From assembly GCF_014837295.1 (NCBI RefSeq), contig NZ_JACYHB010000002.1, positions 124,001-188,000 on the forward strand: DNA of 64,000 nucleotides, given 5' to 3'. Each line of letters starts with the position of its first letter. Position 1 is the stretch's first letter. This stretch comes from Cellulosimicrobium arenosum (GTDB lineage: Bacteria; Actinomycetota; Actinomycetes; Actinomycetales; Cellulomonadaceae). Below, in pieces: positions 39,365-47,820 of this stretch. The notes under the pieces are model-generated. The model had not been told where the DNA came from and did no database searches. It was given only the letters and a program-made list of their open reading frames with translations. The translations under genes and the position numbers were made by a program.

Positions 39365-39886
39365 TCAGTCCTGCACGACTTCGGTGCCGCTCCCGGTGTC
39401 CTCCACGTCGGGGGCCGGGCCGGAGCCGTACTCGACGCGTGCTCCGTTCCCGCTCACCTGGACGCTGTCCGTGCTGCCCACCTCGACGTGCGCGCCGTCG
39501 CCGGAGACGAGCACGGTGTCCACGTGGTCCTCGATCTCCACCAGGGTGCCGTTCCCGGAGACCGCGATGCTCTCGAGGTCTCCCTCGTCCACGTCGACGT
39601 CGTTGCCGTCGCCGGTGACGAGCACGCTCACGCACTCCCCGGTGAGGTCCACGACGACGTCGTTCCCCGCGATCTCGACGTCCCCGCCCCCGCAGTCGAC
39701 GCGCGCGTCGCGCACGCCGCTCTCGTCGAAGACCTGCCGGTCGCGGTCGTTGCCCGACGAGTCCGTCACCTTCTGCGTGACCGTCGGCTGCGCGTCCTGG
39801 TCGGCGCCGCACGCGGCCGTGGCCAGCAGCAGGAGCGCTCCGGCGGCCACGGCGGTGCTGGTACGGACGGCGGACCCGGGAGGCAT
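39365..39886 (-). CDS. DUF3060 lipoprotein
   Basis: Predicted surface lipoprotein of 173 residues with lipobox TAAC (Cys26). After an acidic linker come repeating short beta-strand units such as VVVDLTGECVSVLVTGDGNDVDV and SVQVSGNGARVEYG, the pattern of DUF3060 proteins: a small right-handed beta-helix-like repeat with periodic GNG/GDG. ATG 39886 is favoured by a GGGAGG site six bases upstream over the ATG at 39892. Function unknown. Confidence 0.85.
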   Translation of the reverse strand: MPPGSAVRTSTAVAAGALLLLATAACGADQDAQPTVTQKVTDSSGNDRDRQVFDESGVRDARVDCGGGDVEIAGNDVVVDLTGECVSVLVTGDGNDVDVDEGDLESIAVSGNGTLVEIEDHVDTVLVSGDGAHVEVGSTDSVQVSGNGARVEYGSGPAPDVEDTGSGTEVVQD

Positions 39887-39971
39887 GTGCATCCTCCCAG
39901 CCTAGGGACGGCGGCCGGCAGGCGCAGCACCGCGGACGGCGGCGAACGTCACCGGTGCCTCGCGGGGTGCC

Positions 39972-41468
39972 TCACGACGAGGGCGCGCGGGCCTCGAGGA
40001 ACGCGTACACCTCGGTCTGGTCGACCCCTGGGAAGGCCCCGACGGGCATCGCGGCGAGCATCGACGCGTGCGGACGCGCGCTGGGCCACGCGTGCCCGGC
40101 CCAGCGGTCGGCGAGCGCGTCCGGCGGCCGGCGGCAGCACGCCTCGTCGGGGCAGCGAGAGGCGAGCCGCGACGTCGTGTCCCGGCCCAGGAACCAGCGC
40201 ACGTGCGCGAACGGGACGCCGACGCTCACCGAGAACGGCCCGTCGGCGCCGTCCTGCACCCGGCTCGTGCACCAGTACGTCCCGCTGGGTGTGTCGGTGT
40301 ACTGGCTGAACGGGCTGAGACGGTCCTCCATCCCGAAGATCGTGCGCGCCGTCCACGAGCGGCACACGTACTGGCCCTCGACCGCACCGAGCGGGTCGGC
40401 CGGGAACCGGACGCCGTCGTTCTCGTACGCCTTGTGGATCACCCCGGACTCGTGGACCTTCATGAAGTGCACCGGGATGCCGAGGTGCTTCGTGGCGAGG
40501 TTGGTGAAGCGGTGGGCCGCGGTCTCGTACGACACGGCGAACGCGTCGCGCAGGTCCTCGATGGAGATGGCGCGCGCCTCCTTGGCCGCGCGCAGCACCT
40601 TCACGGTGTGGCGCTCCGGCAGGAGCAGAGCCGCGGCGAGGTAGTTCGCCTCGACCCGCTGGCGCAGGAACTCGCCGTAGTCCGTGGGCTCGGCATGGCC
40701 GAGCACGTGCGGCGCGAGCGCCTGGAGCAGGGCCGACGTCGCGTTGGACCGGCCCCGCATCCGGTCGCTCGGCAGGTACACCCGGCGATGGTGCAGGTCG
40801 AGCACCGACCGGGTCGAGTGCGGCAGGTCCGGCACGTAGTGCAGCGTGAAGCCGAGGTGGGCGGCGATCTCGGTCGCGACCCGCTGCGGCAGCGGTCCGC
40901 CCGTGTGCCCGACGCCGGACAGCAGCTCGGCCGCGGCGTCCTCCAGCTCGGGGAAGTGGTTGTCCTGCGCGCGCATGGTCGCACGCAGCTCGGCGTTGGC
41001 GCGGCGCGCCTCCTCGGGCGTCGCCGCGCGCTGCGCGTGGAGGCGTTCGAGCTCGCGCCGGAGCGCGACGATCGTCTCGAGCGCGTCGGTCGGGAGCGAC
41101 TTGCCGACACGCACCGGCCGCAGGCCGAGCGCGTCGAGCAGCGGGCCGCGCTGCGCGCGCTCGAGCTCGATCTCGAGGGCGTCGCGCCGCGAGGGCGGCT
41201 CCGCGGCCAGGAGGTCGTCGAGGTCCGCGTCGAGCGCCCGCGCGATCGCCTGGAGCTGGGAGAACCGGGGCTCGCGCCGGCCGTTCTCCAGCAGGGAGAC
41301 CTGCGATGGTGCGCGACCGATCGCGGCGCCGAGGTCGCCCAGGGTCATGTGCTTCGCGGTACGCAGGTGCCGGATCCTGCGACCGATGGTGAGCGCGTCG
41401 GGCTCGCTCTCGAGCGGGAGCTGCGCATGTTCCACGGTTCCGGGAGGCCTCGAGGTCGGGATTGCCAT
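39972..41468 (-). CDS. ramB: RamB-like regulator of acetate metabolism (XRE HTH + ImmA/IrrE-type domain)
   Basis: Transcription factor of 498 residues. An N-terminal XRE helix-turn-helix has LGDLGAAIGRAPSQVSLLENG. The middle ImmA/IrrE-like domain has the metal motif decayed (HVLGHAEP where peptidases have HEXXH). The C-terminal short-chain fatty acid regulator domain contains paired Cys (YVCRSW, YWCTSR, CPDEACC). RamB represses aceA/aceB and acetate genes in Corynebacterium and Mycobacterium, and here it is divergent from aceA, supporting the same role. ATG 41468 is preferred to GTG 41483. No ribosome site is visible. Confidence 0.9.
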   Translation of the reverse strand: MAIPTSRPPGTVEHAQLPLESEPDALTIGRRIRHLRTAKHMTLGDLGAAIGRAPSQVSLLENGRREPRFSQLQAIARALDADLDDLLAAEPPSRRDALEIELERAQRGPLLDALGLRPVRVGKSLPTDALETIVALRRELERLHAQRAATPEEARRANAELRATMRAQDNHFPELEDAAAELLSGVGHTGGPLPQRVATEIAAHLGFTLHYVPDLPHSTRSVLDLHHRRVYLPSDRMRGRSNATSALLQALAPHVLGHAEPTDYGEFLRQRVEANYLAAALLLPERHTVKVLRAAKEARAISIEDLRDAFAVSYETAAHRFTNLATKHLGIPVHFMKVHESGVIHKAYENDGVRFPADPLGAVEGQYVCRSWTARTIFGMEDRLSPFSQYTDTPSGTYWCTSRVQDGADGPFSVSVGVPFAHVRWFLGRDTTSRLASRCPDEACCRRPPDALADRWAGHAWPSARPHASMLAAMPVGAFPGVDQTEVYAFLEARAPSS

Positions 41469-41650
41469 GACTGAGAGTGACACACGCCACGATGTGCGTA
41501 CAGCAGAAGATTGGCGATTCTTTCGCCCGATCGTGCTTGTCGTCCCGCTCGTGGAGGCACGAAGGTCGAGTCACGGACCTCGAACGGGGTCCACGCACCG
41601 GCCGCACGGCCCGCGAGCAGCGCGGGCCGGCACAGTCCCAGGAGGCACCC
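41469..41650. promoter_or_regulatory. ramB-aceA divergent control region
   Basis: Gene-free 182 bp between the two divergent starts. It contains a short dyad GGCGA-TTCTT-TCGCC (41513-41527) in the most AT-rich part of the region. This is the natural place for RamB operators and both promoters. It does not match the corynebacterial RamB box closely, so the operator assignment is inference. An AGGAGG ribosome site precedes aceA. Confidence 0.5.
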
Positions 41651-43021
41651 GTGGCACTCGTCAACGAGCCCACCATCGTCAGCCGCCGCTCGCCGTCCGA
41701 GTACGGGGGCGCGGGCGCACCCCCCTCGGCCCCCACCCGGCCCGGCGACCAGACCCAGACCGCCGACGAGCTCGCCCGCTCGTGGGGGCAGGACCCGAGG
41801 TGGGCCGGCCTGCTCCGCGACCACACCGCCGCGGACGTCGTCGCGCTCCGCGGCTCGGTCCGCGAGGACCGCACCCTGGCCCGCCGGGGCGCGGAACGGT
41901 TGTGGACGCTGATCCACTCCGAGGAGTGGGTCGCCGCGCTCGGCGCCATGACCGGCAACCAGGCCGTGCAGCAGGTGCGCGCCGGGCTCAAGGCCGTCTA
42001 CCTCTCGGGTTGGCAGGTCGCCGCGGACGCGAACCTGTCCGGTCAGACCTACCCCGACCAGTCCCTGTACCCCGCGAACTCGGTCCCCGCCGTCGTACGC
42101 CGCATCAACAACGCGCTGCTGCGCGCGGACCAGATCGAGACCGCCGAGTCCGGCCGCACGAGCCGGGAGTGGCTCGCCCCGGTCGTGGCCGACGCCGAGG
42201 CCGGGTTCGGCGGGCCGCTCAACGCCTACGAGCTCATGCACTCGATGCTCGAGGCCGGTGCAGCCGGCGTGCACTGGGAGGACCAGCTCGCGTCGGAGAA
42301 GAAGTGCGGCCACCTCGGCGGCAAGGTGCTCGTCCCGACGTCGCAGCACGTCCGCACGCTGAACGCCGCGCGCCTCGCGGCCGACGTCGCGGGCGTGCCG
42401 GCGGTGATCATCGCGCGGACCGACTCGCTCGCCGCAGACCTCCTCACGTCCGACGTCGACGAGCGCGACCGGCCGTTCCTCACGGGCGAGCGCACGTCCG
42501 AGGGGTTCCACCGGGTGCGCCCGGGCGAGGACGCGGTCATCGCTCGCGGGCTCGCCTACGCGCCGTACTCCGACCTCCTCTGGGTCGAGACCGGCACGCC
42601 GGACCTCGGCCTCGCCCGCAGGTTCGCGGAGGCGATCCACGCCGAGCACCCGGGCAAGAAGCTCGCGTACAACTGCTCGCCGTCGTTCAACTGGAAGCAG
42701 CACCTCGACGACGCGCAGATCGCGACCTTCCAGAAGGAGCTCGCCGCGATGGGCTACGCGTTCCAGTTCATCACGCTGGCCGGCTTCCACGCCGTCTCGC
42801 ACTCCATGTTCGAGCTCGCGCGCGGCTACGACGAGCGTGGCATGAGCGCCTACGTCGAGCTCCAGGAGGCCGAGCTCGCCTCCGAGGCCGACGGCTACAC
42901 CGCCACCCGCCACCAGCGCGAGGTCGGTACCGGCTACTTCGACCGGGTCGCCACCGCCCTCAACCCCCACGCCGCCACCCTCGCGCTCGCCGGTTCCACC
43001 GAGACCGCCCAGTTCCACTAA
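41651..43021 (+). CDS. aceA: Isocitrate lyase
   Basis: First glyoxylate-shunt enzyme; splits isocitrate into glyoxylate and succinate, allowing growth on acetate and fatty acids. It has 456 residues. The catalytic [11 protein letters not shown] motif is intact, as are AGWQVAAD-like [26 protein letters not shown] and the CSPSFNW segment. GTG 41651 follows an AGGAGG site. aceB follows after 135 bp on the same strand and the divergent ramB probably controls both. Confidence 0.97.
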   Translation: MALVNEPTIVSRRSPSEYGGAGAPPSAPTRPGDQTQTADELARSWGQDPRWAGLLRDHTAADVVALRGSVREDRTLARRGAERLWTLIHSEEWVAALGAMTGNQAVQQVRAGLKAVYLSGWQVAADANLSGQTYPDQSLYPANSVPAVVRRINNALLRADQIETAESGRTSREWLAPVVADAEAGFGGPLNAYELMHSMLEAGAAGVHWEDQLASEKKCGHLGGKVLVPTSQHVRTLNAARLAADVAGVPAVIIARTDSLAADLLTSDVDERDRPFLTGERTSEGFHRVRPGEDAVIARGLAYAPYSDLLWVETGTPDLGLARRFAEAIHAEHPGKKLAYNCSPSFNWKQHLDDAQIATFQKELAAMGYAFQFITLAGFHAVSHSMFELARGYDERGMSAYVELQEAELASEADGYTATRHQREVGTGYFDRVATALNPHAATLALAGSTETAQFH

Positions 43022-43028
43022 GCCTCTC

Positions 43029-43134
43029 CGCGAGGTAGTACCTCAGTCCCGCGAGGTAGTACCTCAGTCCCGCGAGGTAGTACCTCAGTCCCGACAGCGG
43101 TACTACCTCGGCGGACCCCGGTACTACCTCGCGA
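43029..43134. repeat. Phased palindrome array between aceA and aceB
   Basis: Three perfect tandem 21-bp units, each containing the palindrome GAGGTAGTACCTC (at 43032, 43053 and 43074). Two reversed-type copies GGTACTACCTCG follow (43099-43110 and 43120-43131). The palindrome centres are 21, 21, 23 and 21 bp apart, close to two helical turns. The array occupies nearly the whole intergenic space. Confidence 0.85.
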
Positions 43135-43156
43135 CCACGATCCCTCGGAGACAGCC

Positions 43157-44899
43157 ATGACCACGCTCACCACGTCCACCAGCTCACCCCCGACCTCCCC
43201 GAGCGGGACCCGGCCCGACGACGGCCCGCGGGGCGGGCACCCGGCCCGCCGTCCGCCGTCGGGCAGCCTGCGCGTCACGGGCGCGCTCGGCGAGCGGTAC
43301 CGCGAGATCCTCACGCCCGCGGCGCTCGACTTCCTCACCGCGCTGCACGACCGGTTCGTCGCCCGGCGCCACGAGCTGCTCATGGACCGCCAGCAGGGCC
43401 GGCAGGACGTCGCGGACGGGATCGACCCGGACTTCCGCGCGTCGACCCGGCCTGTGCGCGACGACCCGACGTGGCGTGTCGCCGGCTCGACCGGGGCGCC
43501 GGGCCTCGAGGACCGCCGCGTCGAGATCACCGGACCGACCGACCCAAAGATGGCGATCAACGCGCTCAACTCCGGGGCCAAGGTGTGGCTCGCGGACGCC
43601 GAGGACGCGTCGAGCCCGACGTGGCGCAACGTGATCGAGGGTCAGCTCGCACTGCACGACGCGATCCGCGGGACGCTGGAGCACACGAGCACCGAGGGCA
43701 AGCAGTACCGGCTCCGCTCGGCCACGCTCACCGACCTGCCGACGATCGTGTTCCGCCCGCGCGGGTGGCACCTCGTCGAGAAGCACGTGCGGTACGTCGA
43801 CCGGGCCGGGGTGAGCGTGTCGGCGTCGGCGTCGCTCGTGGACTTCGGGCTGTACGTCTACCACAACGCGCGCGAGCTGGTCGCCCGCGGGCGCGGGCCG
43901 TACGTCTACCTGCCCAAGCTCGAGGGGCACCGCGAGGCGCGGCTGTGGAACGAGGTGTTCGAGCTCGCGCAGGAGTGGGTCGGGCTGCCGCACGGGACGA
44001 TCCGCGCCACGGTGCTCATCGAGACGCTGCCCGCGGCGTTCGAGATGGAGGAGATCCTCCACGAGCTGCGCGACCACTGCGCCGGGCTCAACGCGGGACG
44101 CTGGGACTACCTGTTCTCCGTGATCAAGGCGTTCCGGACGCGCGGGGACGCGTACGTGCTGCCCGACCGCGCGCAGGTCACCATGACGGCCCCGTTCATG
44201 CGCGCGTACACCGAGCTCCTCGTCGCGACGTGCCACCGGCGCGGCGCGCACGCGATCGGCGGGATGAGCGCGTTCATCCCCGACCGGCGTCGTCCGGACG
44301 TCACCGAGCGCGCGCTCGCCCAGGTGCGCGCCGACAAGCGGCGCGAGGCGGACGACGGGTTCGACGGGACGTGGGTCGCGCACCCCGACCTGATCGACGT
44401 CGCCCGGGCCGAGCTCGACGCCGTGCTCGGCGAGCTCCCGCACCAGGTCCACCGACTGCGCGAGGACGTGCACGTGGGACGCGACGAGCTGCTCGACATC
44501 GGCTCGGCGCGACGCGGCGGCGCGACCGTCACGGCCGCGGGGCTGCGGGCCAACGTGTCGGTGGGCGTGCGGTACCTCGAGTCGTGGCTGCGCGGTGTGG
44601 GCGCCGCCGCGATCGACCACCTCATGGAGGACGCAGCGACCGCGGAGATCTCCCGCTCGCAGGTGTGGCAGTGGATCGCCGCCGGCACGCGCACGGAGAA
44701 CGGCGTGCCGATCACGCGCGAGCGCGTCGAGGCGCTGCTCGCCCAGATCGTCGACGACCTCCCCCGCCCGCCGGGAAACCGCGTGGACGACGCAGCGACG
44801 GTGTTCCGCACGGTCGCCCTGGCGGAGACCTTCCCGACGTTCCTCACGATCGGCGCCTACTCGCAGCACCTGGTCGGCTCGGCCGTGGACCAGCGGTAG
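43157..44899 (+). CDS. aceB: Malate synthase A
   Basis: Second glyoxylate-shunt enzyme; condenses glyoxylate with acetyl-CoA to malate. It has 580 residues, somewhat longer than the usual roughly 530-540 because of a Pro/Ser-rich head of about 35 residues. The family signature runs from KAFRTRGDAYVLPDRA to HAIGGMSAFIPD, and the active-site region LADAEDASSPTW and the GHREARLWNEVFELAQ segment are present. ATG 43157 follows a CGGAG. It is separated from aceA by the palindrome array. Confidence 0.97.
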   Translation: MTTLTTSTSSPPTSPSGTRPDDGPRGGHPARRPPSGSLRVTGALGERYREILTPAALDFLTALHDRFVARRHELLMDRQQGRQDVADGIDPDFRASTRPVRDDPTWRVAGSTGAPGLEDRRVEITGPTDPKMAINALNSGAKVWLADAEDASSPTWRNVIEGQLALHDAIRGTLEHTSTEGKQYRLRSATLTDLPTIVFRPRGWHLVEKHVRYVDRAGVSVSASASLVDFGLYVYHNARELVARGRGPYVYLPKLEGHREARLWNEVFELAQEWVGLPHGTIRATVLIETLPAAFEMEEILHELRDHCAGLNAGRWDYLFSVIKAFRTRGDAYVLPDRAQVTMTAPFMRAYTELLVATCHRRGAHAIGGMSAFIPDRRRPDVTERALAQVRADKRREADDGFDGTWVAHPDLIDVARAELDAVLGELPHQVHRLREDVHVGRDELLDIGSARRGGATVTAAGLRANVSVGVRYLESWLRGVGAAAIDHLMEDAATAEISRSQVWQWIAAGTRTENGVPITRERVEALLAQIVDDLPRPPGNRVDDAATVFRTVALAETFPTFLTIGAYSQHLVGSAVDQR

Positions 44900-44938
44900 C
44901 GAGACCCCCCTGTTCGGCGTGCAGCGGTCGCGTCGGCG

Positions 44939-45826
44939 TCAGCGCAGGGCAGAGACGAACGTTCTTCGCTCGGCCGCGAACCATGCCTCGCTCTCCCGGA
45001 TGCGGTCGCCGACGCCGTCGTCCCACATCCGCTGCCAGCCGCCGCCCCGCGCCGTCGCCGCGTGCCGCATCGCGTACCAGCTGCGCGCGAACCGCTGTGC
45101 GAGCACCTCGAGCAGCGCGAGCCGCTCGGACCGGTCCAGCCCGTACGCCTCGGCCAGGATCCGCGCCCGACGCGCGGCGTCGACGTCTCGCATCAGCTCC
45201 GGCCGCGACTCGGGCGGCGAGACGGGCGCCCAGTAGCGCAGCGTCGTGGCGACGTCGAGCAGGCGCGTCGTGGGCGCCGCGAGGTCGAAGTCGATCACCG
45301 CGGCCAGACGGCGCGGTCGGGGGTCGTCGGCGGGGACGTCCGGGTCGCCGTCGGCCGGGACGAACAGCGCGTTCTCGATCGTGACGTCGTTGTGGCCGAC
45401 GACGTCCGGCACGTCGAATACCTCCGGGACCTCGGGGAACTGGACGCGCTCGGGCCACGCGACGCCGTCGGGCAGGACGACGTCGCGCGAGACGTCGTGC
45501 AGCGCGCGCTGCCACTCGCCGAGCTGGACCAGGACGTCCACGTCGAGCGCCCACGCGTGCGGCGGCCGACCGCCCATCTCCCCCGGCACGAACGTCACGA
45601 CCTCGCGTCCGGCGTCGTCGATGCCCAGGAACCGCGGCGCGCGGTCGAACCCCGCCCGCTCGAGGTGCACCAGGTAGGACTCGACCGCCGGGCTGTGGGG
45701 TCCGCGGGGCCGCCGCACGGTGGACCCGCGCCGCACGACGCCGTCGGAGACGTCACCGCCCGGCAAGGGAGTCTCGACCTCGTCCGCGCCGCCGTCCGAC
45801 CATCGCACACCACTCATACCGGACAT
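44939..45826 (-). CDS. Aminoglycoside phosphotransferase-like (APH family) kinase, 295 aa
   Basis: Kinase-fold protein of the APH/choline kinase superfamily. The catalytic loop reads VVGHNDVTIENALF (the HND form of HGDXXXXN) and the magnesium-binding Asp lies in AAVIDFDLAAP. The N-lobe is short but contains GREVVTFVPGEMGGRPP. No substrate can be assigned, and antibiotic resistance should not be assumed, since most chromosomal members phosphorylate other small molecules. ATG 45826 or ATG 45817 could be the start. Confidence 0.85.
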   Translation of the reverse strand: MSGMSGVRWSDGGADEVETPLPGGDVSDGVVRRGSTVRRPRGPHSPAVESYLVHLERAGFDRAPRFLGIDDAGREVVTFVPGEMGGRPPHAWALDVDVLVQLGEWQRALHDVSRDVVLPDGVAWPERVQFPEVPEVFDVPDVVGHNDVTIENALFVPADGDPDVPADDPRPRRLAAVIDFDLAAPTTRLLDVATTLRYWAPVSPPESRPELMRDVDAARRARILAEAYGLDRSERLALLEVLAQRFARSWYAMRHAATARGGGWQRMWDDGVGDRIRESEAWFAAERRTFVSALR

Positions 45827-45945
45827 CGTCGCACCACCTCGGGCCGGCTGACCAGGCCGGGCCTCCAGGCCGGGTCGGGGCGGTCGTCACCGTGTGCCCA
45901 CGGGGCGTTCGTGGAAGAGTCGACGCACCCTACCTCGGAGGTGAC

Positions 45946-47802
45946 ATGACGAGCTTTCGCCCGCTGCGTGCGACCCGCCGGTGGTGGCGCGGCGTGCGAC
46001 CCGCCCACGGGACGTTCCGGCGGTCCGCGAGCACCGGCGTCCCCGGAGCGATCGGCGGGGTGCCGGACGGGATGGCGGCAGCCACCCTCGTCGGCGTGAA
46101 CCCGATCCATGGGCTGTACGCGACCGCGGTGGGCCGGATCGCGGGCGGGCTGACCGTCGACTCCCAGCGCATGATCGTCACGACGACGAGCGCCGCCGCG
46201 CTCGCCGCGGGGTCCGCGGTCGTCGGCGTGGCGCCCGACGACCGGGTCGCGGCGATCATCCTCGTGACCCTGCTCGCGGGCGTCGCCATGGTGCTCGCCG
46301 GCGTGGCCAGGCTCGGGCGGCTCACGGGCTTCGTCTCGCACTCCGTGATGACCGGTTTCCTCACGGGCGTCTCCGTCAACATCATCCTCGGCCAGCTCGC
46401 GCCCCTGACCGGGGCCGACCCCGACGCGCCGCTCGCCGTCGGCAGGGCCTGGGAGGTCGTCACATCCCCCGGGACCTGGAACGTCCCCACGCTGCTGGTC
46501 GGCGGGGTGGCCGCCGTGCTGCTCGTCGGGCTGTCGCGCACCGCCCTCGCGCCGTACGCGGCCGTCGTCGCGCTGCTGGTCACCGGGCTCGGCGTATGGC
46601 TGGCGGGTCTCGGCTCCGTCGAGCTCGTGAGCGACTCCGGGGAGATTCCCGTCGGGCTTCCCGCACCCGCGCTCCCCCAGCTCGCGCTCCTGTCCACGGA
46701 CGTGGTGGTCGGCGCCCTCGCCGTCGCGGCGATCGTGCTCGTGCAGGGCGCCGGTGTCGCCGAGTCCGCGCCCAACCCCGGCGGTCGGCGCGCCGACCCC
46801 GACAAGAACTTCGTCGGGCAAGGCGTGGCGAACATCGCCGTCGGCATCTTCCGCGGCATCCCGGTCGGGGGGTCCGTCGGCCAGACGGCGATCTCGACGG
46901 CCGCCGGGGCGAAGGACCGTTGGACGGGGATCCTCTCGGGCATGTGGGTGCTCGTCGTGCTCGTCGCGCTCTCCGGGCCCGTCGGGGCGGTGCCGTCCGC
47001 GACGCTCGCCGCCATCCTCCTCGTCGCCTCCGTCGGCTCGATCCGTGTGTCGGCCATGGCGACGGCCGTCCGCACCGGGGGCCAGTCGCAGATCGCCATG
47101 GCCACGACGTTCCTCGCGACGCTGCTGCTGCCCGTCGCCGCCGCCGTCGGCATCGGTGCCGCGCTGTCGATCCTCCTGCAGGCGAACCGCGAGTCGCAGG
47201 ACCTGCGGATCGTGCGGCTCACCCGGCTCGACGACGGCCACGTGCGCGAGGCCGCCGCACCACGCAGCCTGCCGGACGACGACGTGACCGTCCTCGACGT
47301 CTACGGCAGCCTCTTCTACGCCGGGGCGAGGTCGCTCGAGGCCGCCCTCCCCGATCCCTCCAGGTCGCGCAACGCGGCCGTCGTGCTGCGCCTGCGCGGG
47401 CGCGTGAGCCTCGGCGCGACCGCGTTCACCGTGCTCGCGAGCTACGCCGACCGGCTCGGCGACCGCGGCGGACGCCTCTTCGTCAGCGGGGTCGACCCGT
47501 CGCTCGCCGCCAAGTTCGCGAGCGTCATCGACCTGCGCGAGCACGAGCGGATCGCCGTCTACCCGGCGAAGGCAGTGATCGGGGAGTCCACCGAGCAGGC
47601 GCGCCGGCACGCCGAGGCGTGGCTGCTGCACGGCGTCGAGACGCAGCAGATCCCGATCGTGCGCGCGCCCGGGCCGCTCAGGCGCCTGTGGTCACGTGCC
47701 GAGGGACTGTTCCACCGGGGATCCTCTCACCACGACCAGTCGCGGCCGCCCGCGATACCCCCGTCGTCGACAGACACCGAAGCCGACGACGACCGCGAGT
47801 GA
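45946..47802 (+). CDS. SulP-family anion transporter with STAS domain
   Basis: SLC26/SulP carrier of 618 residues, probably moving sulfate, bicarbonate or a carboxylate. The membrane part (about residues 20-410) has FRRSASTGVPGAIGGVPDGMAAA and the family GGSVGQTAISTAAGAK segment. The cytosolic STAS domain (about 445-560) contains VLDVYGSLFYAGARSLEA and VVLRLRGRVSLGATAFTVL. The last 60 residues are a polar tail. ATG 45946 has a GGAGG site. Bicarbonate uptake would fit the carbonic anhydrase in the region, but they are far apart. Confidence 0.92.
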   Translation: MTSFRPLRATRRWWRGVRPAHGTFRRSASTGVPGAIGGVPDGMAAATLVGVNPIHGLYATAVGRIAGGLTVDSQRMIVTTTSAAALAAGSAVVGVAPDDRVAAIILVTLLAGVAMVLAGVARLGRLTGFVSHSVMTGFLTGVSVNIILGQLAPLTGADPDAPLAVGRAWEVVTSPGTWNVPTLLVGGVAAVLLVGLSRTALAPYAAVVALLVTGLGVWLAGLGSVELVSDSGEIPVGLPAPALPQLALLSTDVVVGALAVAAIVLVQGAGVAESAPNPGGRRADPDKNFVGQGVANIAVGIFRGIPVGGSVGQTAISTAAGAKDRWTGILSGMWVLVVLVALSGPVGAVPSATLAAILLVASVGSIRVSAMATAVRTGGQSQIAMATTFLATLLLPVAAAVGIGAALSILLQANRESQDLRIVRLTRLDDGHVREAAAPRSLPDDDVTVLDVYGSLFYAGARSLEAALPDPSRSRNAAVVLRLRGRVSLGATAFTVLASYADRLGDRGGRLFVSGVDPSLAAKFASVIDLREHERIAVYPAKAVIGESTEQARRHAEAWLLHGVETQQIPIVRAPGPLRRLWSRAEGLFHRGSSHHDQSRPPAIPPSSTDTEADDDRE

Positions 47803-47820
47803 GCTGCGCCGGATGCGACG

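Noticed and set aside
43029-43091. Tandem 21-bp repeats considered as a CRISPR array
   Set aside because: The units abut directly with no variable spacers, only three copies are identical, and there are no cas genes.
44939-45826. An antibiotic-resistance aminoglycoside kinase
   Set aside because: Only the general kinase fold is visible (HND, IDFD); there is no specific similarity to resistance enzymes that can be recognised by eye.
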